Source of the DNA: Euryarchaeota archaeon UBA13
Lineage (GTDB): Archaea > Thermoplasmatota > Poseidoniia > Poseidoniales > Poseidoniaceae
Direction of reading: 5' to 3'
DNA length: 7,868 bases
Assembly (NCBI GenBank): GCA_002495945.1
Contig: DAHU01000097.1
Coordinates: 3,153-11,020, forward strand
Shown here: one piece after another, positions 1-4,315 of the stretch
Layout: each line of letters starts with the position of its first letter
Position numbering within the stretch: position 1 is the first letter of the stretch
Position numbers and translations under genes: made by a program
The notes under the pieces: generated by a model
Told to the model about the DNA's origin: nothing
Seen by the model: only the letters and a program-made list of their open reading frames with translations
Databases searched by the model: none

Positions 1-555
1 ACCAACGATAGCGTCTCAGTCGGTGATGCAACCGTAACTACGGCTGATGTTGGAGCCAGCAACGGCATAATTCACGTTATTGACAAGATACTGCTACCTC
101 CAGCAGATGAGCCTGTTGATGATACACCAGTAAACAATTGTGACGTCACCATAGGAATTGATGATTCTGGTTATGCCTACGATAAGGTCTCGGTAAGCAT
201 CGCTGTTGGCGATACAGTATGCTGGCAGTGGACAGACTCTGACATGGTGCACAATGTAGCAGAGATTGCAGACATAGGAAGCAACGAGCGCTTAGCGGGT
301 GGAGTATACTCAGGTGCTGCAGCAACCACAGTAGATTTTTCTCACACTTTCACTGAAGATACAACATTCTACTATGCATGCGAACCTCACATCTCTATGG
401 GTATGAAAGGCGAGATTATCGTTGGAACCGGCGTTGACGCCTCAAAGGCAACCAGCGACTCCGACAAGGAATCCGAATCAACACCAGGCTTTGTTGCCGG
501 TGCTTCGATTATAGCGCTATTTGGTGCAGCTGCTGTACTATCTAAGCGTGAATAA
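1..555 (+). CDS. Fasciclin-plastocyanin fusion protein with PGF-CTERM-like tail (5' partial)
   Basis: Frame 1 is open from the first base, so the N-terminus lies outside the window; 184 residues are visible. Residues 1-34 are the end of a fasciclin (FAS1) domain, with the typical closing motif NGIIHVIDKILLPP. After an acidic/proline linker, residues 47-142 form a type I blue-copper (plastocyanin/halocyanin-like) domain. Its expected copper ligands are His84 (DMVHN), Cys127 and His130 (YYACEPH) and Met135 (SMGM), matching the family spacing C-x2-H-x4-M. Cys47 and Cys74 are extra and could form a disulfide. A Ser/Asp/Glu-rich spacer leads to TPGF (161-164), a hydrophobic stretch (about 165-180) and a final SKRE. 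This is the layout of PGF-CTERM proteins, which archaeosortase processes and anchors at the cell surface. I infer an exported, surface-held electron-transfer or adhesion protein. The redox partner is unknown. The family calls are firm; the sorting call rests on pattern only. Confidence 0.9.
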   Translation, partial: TNDSVSVGDATVTTADVGASNGIIHVIDKILLPPADEPVDDTPVNNCDVTIGIDDSGYAYDKVSVSIAVGDTVCWQWTDSDMVHNVAEIADIGSNERLAGGVYSGAAATTVDFSHTFTEDTTFYYACEPHISMGMKGEIIVGTGVDASKATSDSDKESESTPGFVAGASIIALFGAAAVLSKRE

Positions 556-942
556 TCAGCCAGCCATGTAGAAAAATATTGCACCAGCATACAGCAATAT
601 AATTGCTGCACTGATACATATATTTACGATTGAAGTGATATAGGCAGCGTTTGCAATGCCTCTGTCAGGATGAGTAGGGTTGTGATCGGTGATTTTTTTT
701 GCTGAAATAGCCAAAATAAGAGCTGGAATCGACATAAGTAGGCCGCCGCAGGCAAAGGAAGCGATTGCCAAAACCAAAGCCAGTATTGCATTGGTTTGAG
801 GATACATTGCGAAGTGTGTAGCACCTATTGGTATCGCTTGTGGACTCTGTACCTGCCCACCGATTACATACTGAGCCTGTGGCATGACGCCCGGTGTTGC
901 CTCATTATTTTGCCAAAAGTTGTCATCCTGTTCTTGGGTCAT
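556..942 (-). CDS. Small DUF4190-like membrane protein
   Basis: The protein has 128 residues: a soluble Gln/Asn/Pro-rich N-terminus (about 1-48), then two long hydrophobic regions (about 52-80 and 97-126) separated by a short polar loop, ITDHNPTHPDRG. The pattern of an Ala/Leu/Ile hydrophobic stretch with a central GG, a short basic KK, an RGIANAAY segment and a second helix resembles DUF4190 membrane proteins, whose function is unknown. I chose the ATG at 942 because GTGAGG lies just upstream. A GTG at 951 would add three residues (MRN) and cannot be excluded, especially as the spacing from GTGAGG to the ATG is only 3 nt. The stop codon abuts the stop of the convergent copper-protein gene. 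The gene is separated from BioY by 89 nt that probably contain its own promoter, so I do not place it in the upstream operon. The family call is by resemblance only. Confidence 0.75.
   Translation of the reverse strand: MTQEQDDNFWQNNEATPGVMPQAQYVIGGQVQSPQAIPIGATHFAMYPQTNAILALVLAIASFACGGLLMSIPALILAISAKKITDHNPTHPDRGIANAAYITSIVNICISAAIILLYAGAIFFYMAG
693..700 (+). terminator. T8 tract downstream of the copper-protein gene (possible terminator)
   Basis: Eight consecutive T residues on the plus strand lie 137 nt past the copper-protein stop codon, inside the antisense DUF4190-like gene, where they encode part of AKKIT on the other strand. Archaeal transcription commonly ends at U-rich tracts without a hairpin, so this could end the plus-strand transcript. 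It may equally be just the lysine codons of the opposite gene. Confidence 0.25.
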
Positions 943-989
943 ATTCCTCACTGTCTTGCTAATTGTACCTTACAGATAAACTTGATTTA

Positions 990-1006
990 CAAAATAATTA
1001 TCTAAA
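990..1006 (-). promoter_or_regulatory. Candidate AT-rich promoter for the DUF4190-like gene
   Basis: The 89-nt gap between the BioY stop and the start at 942 is strongly AT-rich. On the minus strand this part reads TTTAGATAATTATTTTG, a plausible TATA-type element. A start site about 25 nt downstream would leave a leader of roughly 30 nt that includes the GTGAGG ribosome site. The motif is weak and only its position supports it. Confidence 0.35.
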
Positions 1007-1026
1007 GTTAAAATGTTGTGACTCTG

Positions 1027-1032
1027 AAAAAA
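1027..1032 (-). terminator. T6 tract after BioY (putative operon terminator)
   Basis: Read on the minus strand, six T residues follow the BioY stop codon (TGA at 1043-1041) by eight bases. I see no convincing hairpin. A U-tract without a hairpin is consistent with archaeal termination and would mark the end of the leftward four-gene run. Confidence 0.4.
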
Positions 1033-1040
1033 CTGGTTTC

Positions 1041-1655
1041 TCAATTACTGGGCGGATTGTAGTTCCACAACTTAGTTGTTACAATTGCCATTACGACAAT
1101 TTTAGCGAAATCCCATATTAAGAATGGTTCAACACCCCACTCAAATGCTTGGGCTAAATCGACGGAGTATGATTCTGCTAACCAAAGTGTGCCAATGACA
1201 TAGACTGGAATCATTGCTAATGTCCAGCAAATTAGTTGTGCTCTGATATCTGCAACTCCAGCAGACCTTGAGCGGTCTAATCCTTCAGCGACCAATGCCG
1301 ATGCAAATGGGAATGCTAACAGATACCCACCGCTTGCAATAAGTTTCCCACTGTCGAACAGTTGACTTCCGCCCTCTGCAAATACTGGAGCGCCAAGGGC
1401 ACCGACTATCAAGTAGAGGCTACCTGATAAGAACGCATCATTCCTCCGTAAGTAAACTCCAGTTGCAAGCACTGCAAATGTTTGGAAGGTATATGGGACT
1501 GGTGTCCAAGGTACTGAGAAAGCGATTTGTGCACATAATGCTGTTAATCCGGCAAAAAATGCAATCGAAATAATCCTCTCGAGGAGCGTAGATTCTGCTG
1601 AAGCAAGGGTTTGATGCCATGTTTGTGGTTTACCCCAATTAAGTTGACTGAACAT
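1041..1655 (-). CDS. bioY: BioY family biotin transporter (ECF substrate-binding S component)
   Basis: A very hydrophobic protein of 204 residues, close to the usual BioY length of about 180-200. It carries the family signatures in order: PVPYTFQT (52-59), YLIVGALGAPVFAEGG (81-96), SGGYLLAFPFA (108-118) and the C-terminal PFLIWDFAKI (177-186). BioY binds biotin in the membrane and normally works with the energy-coupling ATPases and transmembrane subunit EcfA/EcfT (or BioM/BioN). None of these are in the window, so they must be elsewhere, or the protein works alone as reported for some BioY. It is the last gene of the leftward run, 24 nt after the deacetylase-like gene. No good Shine-Dalgarno site precedes the ATG; the only nearby hint is GTG in GCGTGTATC. 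The next Met is residue 148, so no alternative ATG start is reasonable. The family call is firm; biotin as the substrate follows from the family. Confidence 0.92.
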   Translation of the reverse strand: MFSQLNWGKPQTWHQTLASAESTLLERIISIAFFAGLTALCAQIAFSVPWTPVPYTFQTFAVLATGVYLRRNDAFLSGSLYLIVGALGAPVFAEGGSQLFDSGKLIASGGYLLAFPFASALVAEGLDRSRSAGVADIRAQLICWTLAMIPVYVIGTLWLAESYSVDLAQAFEWGVEPFLIWDFAKIVVMAIVTTKLWNYNPPSN

Positions 1656-1679
1656 GATACACGCTTAAATTGGCGGTTT

Positions 1680-2483
1680 TTAGTGATTCAGTATATTTTT
1701 GGGAATCGGTGGAAGCCAATTCCCATCATTTCGAGAATGGTCTAAAATATGCCAATAGACAGTTGTTATCAGTGTATTTTCATCTTCAATGTTGTGCGTT
1801 ATATTTTCTACATCGACTACAGGTGGTAGTTGATTCCAAGCGGCTTTTGCAAGAATCGATAGCGGGAATTTGGATAATGCTGGACCATTAACAGGTAAGT
1901 GCCATTTCTTTAGCCATTCTCGTTCTACTAAATTCACCTTAGCACAAGCATTGCGAACTTGTTGCCAAGTATTTCCACGGCCAGATTTTGATTTAGTCAA
2001 GATAGTATCATTTATTGACGAATCAACAATTATTCCGCAATCGACTAATGATTGGGCCATCCACGGCGCCATATAACCTGCAGGCGCTCGGAACCACGGT
2101 CTGAAATTTGCCTTAGCGAATTGCGAAAGTTCAGATATCGCTTGAGTCATGGACTCTTCAAACAACTGCGGATCTGCTGGCCATGCAGACCATGAGCGAT
2201 GATTTAGGCCGTGACAACCTATGGTGACTCGGGGCGAGAATCTTTCCAACAATGCTTGCAACCATTGGTTAAACTCAGCATCCTCCAATGAATCGGCAAT
2301 AACAAACAGTGTAACTGGTTTGTTGTGCGTTGACAACCAAGTTTCAAACCCCTGCATTCCCAACTTGAATGCTGGGGATAATTTTGTAGAACTAATTGGT
2401 TGCTTGCTTCTTGTTGGATGGCCATAATGCTTCGGTATATGCCTAAGGTCATCACAGTCTACAGTCAACCATGTCTTAGTCAA
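1680..2483 (-). CDS. Polysaccharide deacetylase (NodB-like) family protein
   Basis: The protein has 267 residues with the carbohydrate esterase 4/NodB fold markers. The first strand LTVDCDD (6-12) carries the Asp pair of motif 1, VTLFVIAD follows at 57-64, and GCHGLNH (89-95) gives the metal-binding His91 and His95 of motif 2. FRAPAGYMAP (131-140) is motif 3 (RxPxG), and WHILDH (244-249) holds a candidate late catalytic His. The family removes N-acetyl or related acyl groups from sugars using a divalent metal; the substrate here cannot be told. No signal peptide or membrane segment is visible, so it is probably cytoplasmic and may act on a small precursor or nucleotide sugar. The start is TTG at 2483, overlapping the GNAT stop codon as TTGA and preceded by GGGGTGG six bases upstream (2496-2490). 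Any later start would delete motif 1. The overlap implies translational coupling with the acetyltransferase. Confidence 0.85.
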   Translation of the reverse strand: MTKTWLTVDCDDLRHIPKHYGHPTRSKQPISSTKLSPAFKLGMQGFETWLSTHNKPVTLFVIADSLEDAEFNQWLQALLERFSPRVTIGCHGLNHRSWSAWPADPQLFEESMTQAISELSQFAKANFRPWFRAPAGYMAPWMAQSLVDCGIIVDSSINDTILTKSKSGRGNTWQQVRNACAKVNLVEREWLKKWHLPVNGPALSKFPLSILAKAAWNQLPPVVDVENITHNIEDENTLITTVYWHILDHSRNDGNWLPPIPKNILNH

Positions 2484-3055
2484 CTATCGCCACCCCGATT
2501 GATATCAATTATGTGTATTCGATGAGGTACGGTTCGATTACCAATCTCGATACCAATAAACTCCTCAACTGATTCACCATCCCACGCATGGCAAACCGAT
2601 GCTGCAGTAGCCAATCCAGCCTCATTGTGCGGGTGTACAGTAATCTCAATTCGGAAGAAGTTACTCCTTGAGGACAGCCATGAAAAAATGGCGTTAACAC
2701 AGCGGATTGTTATCTTTTGGCGGCGATATTCTGCACGAACCCAATAGCCAAGATTGTAACTTGAATGAAGCAACTGCAATTCATCACCAAGGCCAATTAA
2801 TCCCACAAACTGATTATCTTGTCGTTGTACTATCGACCAAAAATGAATTTCGTCTGAATTTACTTGAGATTCGACATCAAACAACATATCTCTAATTTGT
2901 TGTCGAATTTCTTTGTTCTTATCTAACCAAGGAAGCGCAGCATATGCTGACTCTGGGTCTTCATTAAACGCGTTCAAAATGGGTTTTAGTGCTGACTTGT
3001 TTAACGGTTGAAGAACAAATTCTTCCTCAACTGATAATTCTGGAGTCTTAGTCAT
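2480..3055 (-). CDS. GNAT family N-acetyltransferase (RimJ/RimL-like)
   Basis: The protein has 191 residues in the range and layout of RimJ/RimL-type GNAT enzymes, which move an acetyl group from acetyl-CoA to an amine. Visible landmarks are the N-terminal LQPLNKSALKPILNAF segment, the central strands HFWSIVQRQDNQFVGLIGL (71-89), the NLGYWVRAEYRRQ segment (101-113) that leads into the acetyl-CoA loop, and RIEITVHPHNEAG (135-147) with the family's conserved Asn. The loop itself reads RRQKIT (111-116) where the family usually has R-x-x-G-x-G/A, so the glycine is a lysine and the last residue a threonine. NEAG also replaces the common NxxS. Catalysis may therefore be altered. The start is ATG with a strong GAGGTG five bases upstream (3066-3061) that overlaps the preceding gene's stop. 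Its own stop overlaps the deacetylase-like start. The substrate is unknown. Confidence 0.82.
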   Translation of the reverse strand: MTKTPELSVEEEFVLQPLNKSALKPILNAFNEDPESAYAALPWLDKNKEIRQQIRDMLFDVESQVNSDEIHFWSIVQRQDNQFVGLIGLGDELQLLHSSYNLGYWVRAEYRRQKITIRCVNAIFSWLSSRSNFFRIEITVHPHNEAGLATAASVCHAWDGESVEEFIGIEIGNRTVPHRIHIIDINRGGDS

Positions 3056-3060
3056 AATTG

Positions 3061-3066
3061 CACCTC
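3061..3066 (-). promoter_or_regulatory. Shine-Dalgarno site of the GNAT gene
   Basis: On the minus strand GAGGTG lies 5 nt before the ATG at 3055 and overlaps the TGA stop (3067-3065) of the upstream zinc-ribbon gene. It fixes the start and suggests translation passes directly from one gene to the next. Confidence 0.7.
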
Positions 3067-4201
3067 AAGACAAATGGGTTAATGCTCGGGCAACATTAGG
3101 GTCATTTGGATATGTTGTTTGAGCCATCTTCAACATCCATTGTAAATGCTCTTCTCGGCCTAAATATCGCATGATTGTACCAATGTGAGCTAGCATATCG
3201 AGATTATTGGAGAGATGTGGTCCCAACCGATCAAGTTGTTGAGCGGTCTGAGTTAATTTACCACTTTTTACTAATTCGAGCATTGAGACTACCTCGCGGT
3301 AAACCTGTCTATCGTCCCATGCTGGTTTTGCCGGCCACGGCCAAATTCTGCCGTTGAATTGTGGTGTTGGGGCTGGTTTTGGTAATGAGGTAGATTGGGA
3401 GGTAGAGTTCTTCGGCTGTTCAGCAGGGATGTCTGGAACATCAGGAGTATCATCATTCGAATCGTCGACATCATCTGGTAAATCTGGCACCTCAGGTGTA
3501 GATTCCACTGGCGGCGGTGGTGAGACCTGTGCCTCGCTTTGTTCATCAAAAATGTCCGGCAAATCTGGAGTTTCTGTTTCAATATCTTGAGAGATTGCAG
3601 TGGTCAATTTTAGTTCGGGTTGGGGAGTGGTTTCAGAGATTAATTCTGGTTCCATATTACGTAATTTAGTCGGTCCGACCGAACCAGAAAAATCGTCATC
3701 GGAGTTATCCTGATTGAGGAAAAGTGAGCCCTGTCCAGTATGTATCGGTTCAGCCACTTCTTCTAAGGGATTAGAATCAGGTACGACGAAATCATTTTGT
3801 CGTTGCGGTGCGTCGTCGGGAGATAACTCAACCTCTTCTGGGGTTTGATAGTCTTGTACTTCTGATAAGGTCGGCCCTGAGCTTGAAATGAACTCAAACT
3901 CCTCTCCACTTTCAGCGTCTTGAGCGGCAAACTGGTCGATTTCAATTGTCACTTCGTCGAGAGATAGTACCGCCTCTACCGCGTAGTCCTCTTCTTCGAG
4001 TTCATTTACATCGTCTCCAAGTAAGGTTGTCATAATTTCAGATTGAGTACTCGTGGGAGTAGCCATTGGCTGGTCGCGAGCAGAAAGGGTGAGGTCGTAG
4101 TAACATAACTTACATTCCTTGGCACCGATTTCATTGGGTGTGGAACAGTAAGGACAAATGTTTTGCAAATCAGAAGAGCCCTTCTTCCGTCGGCCAAACA
4201 T
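3065..4201 (-). CDS. Zinc-ribbon protein with acidic disordered linker and C-terminal helical (TPR-like) domain
   Basis: I do not recognise a named family. From the ATG at 4201 the product has 378 residues in three parts. MFGRRKKG opens a short basic head followed by a zinc ribbon with Cys16, Cys19, Cys30 and Cys33 (CPYC ... CKLC). Residues from about 60 to 280 are very rich in Asp, Glu, Pro, Ser and Thr, without hydrophobic core segments, and look disordered; the element TP-D/E-L/V-PD-L/I occurs three times (211-217, 235-241, 252-258). After a Trp-rich joint (IWPWPAKPAW) the last 85 or so residues are helical, LELVKSGKLTQTAQQLDRLGPHL to the end, resembling a TPR-type hairpin pair. I chose ATG 4201 because GGTGGG lies 4 nt upstream (4211-4206); the open frame reaches 4291, but those extra residues overlap the promoter. 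No signal peptide or membrane segment. It leads the operon. Inference: a cytoplasmic scaffold or adaptor. Confidence 0.75.
   Translation of the reverse strand: MFGRRKKGSSDLQNICPYCSTPNEIGAKECKLCYYDLTLSARDQPMATPTSTQSEIMTTLLGDDVNELEEEDYAVEAVLSLDEVTIEIDQFAAQDAESGEEFEFISSSGPTLSEVQDYQTPEEVELSPDDAPQRQNDFVVPDSNPLEEVAEPIHTGQGSLFLNQDNSDDDFSGSVGPTKLRNMEPELISETTPQPELKLTTAISQDIETETPDLPDIFDEQSEAQVSPPPPVESTPEVPDLPDDVDDSNDDTPDVPDIPAEQPKNSTSQSTSLPKPAPTPQFNGRIWPWPAKPAWDDRQVYREVVSMLELVKSGKLTQTAQQLDRLGPHLSNNLDMLAHIGTIMRYLGREEHLQWMLKMAQTTYPNDPNVARALTHLS
3428..3571 (-). repeat. Three imperfect TPDLPDI-type heptapeptide repeats in the acidic linker
   Basis: The 21-base units at 3571-3551, 3499-3479 and 3448-3428 encode TPDLPDI, TPEVPDL and TPDVPDI. 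They use mostly different synonymous codons, so the similarity is kept at the protein level rather than being a recent DNA duplication. This points to a repeated short binding motif inside the disordered linker. Confidence 0.6.
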
Positions 4202-4205
4202 AGTA

Positions 4206-4211
4206 CCCACC
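4206..4211 (-). promoter_or_regulatory. Shine-Dalgarno site of the zinc-ribbon gene
   Basis: GGTGGG on the minus strand, 4 nt ahead of the ATG at 4201. It supports the shorter start over the upstream in-frame codons that extend to 4291. Confidence 0.6.
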
Positions 4212-4257
4212 AACCTATAGGCGACGGATTGAGTGTTTAAGTGATAGGGTTTCGCGG

Positions 4258-4270
4258 TTAAATTATAATT
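4258..4270. promoter_or_regulatory. Shared palindromic TATA-like element of the divergent promoter
   Basis: The 114-nt gap between the zinc-ribbon gene (-) and the helicase gene (+) contains TTAAATTATAATT. Its AATTATAATT core (4261-4270) is a perfect palindrome, so it reads as the same TATA-like box on both strands. Rightward, a start about 25 nt on (near 4290) gives a leader of about 25 nt that includes the helicase GGTGA. Leftward, a start near 4240 gives a leader of about 35-40 nt. TATA function is inferred from composition and position. Confidence 0.5.
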
Positions 4271-4306
4271 CATTTCATACAATACTATCATTTGGTGAGC
4301 GATATT

Positions 4307-4311
4307 GGTGA
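4307..4311 (+). promoter_or_regulatory. Shine-Dalgarno site of the helicase gene
   Basis: GGTGA sits 4 nt before the ATG at 4316. The same heptamer TTGGTGA also occurs at 4292-4298, 13 nt upstream. The nearer copy decides for ATG 4316 over the in-frame TTG at 4292, which would add eight residues and lacks its own upstream site. Confidence 0.6.
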
Positions 4312-4315
4312 CAAC

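Noticed and set aside
3354..3590. Plus-strand frame with repeated SGKSGTSGV-like residues
   Set aside because: The apparent repeat is the antisense reading of the TPxxPD motifs in the zinc-ribbon protein, not a separate repetitive gene.
4202..4291. Longer N-terminus of the zinc-ribbon protein
   Set aside because: The extra 30 residues have no domain character, overlap the divergent promoter region, and the ATG at 4201 has a well-spaced GGTGGG.
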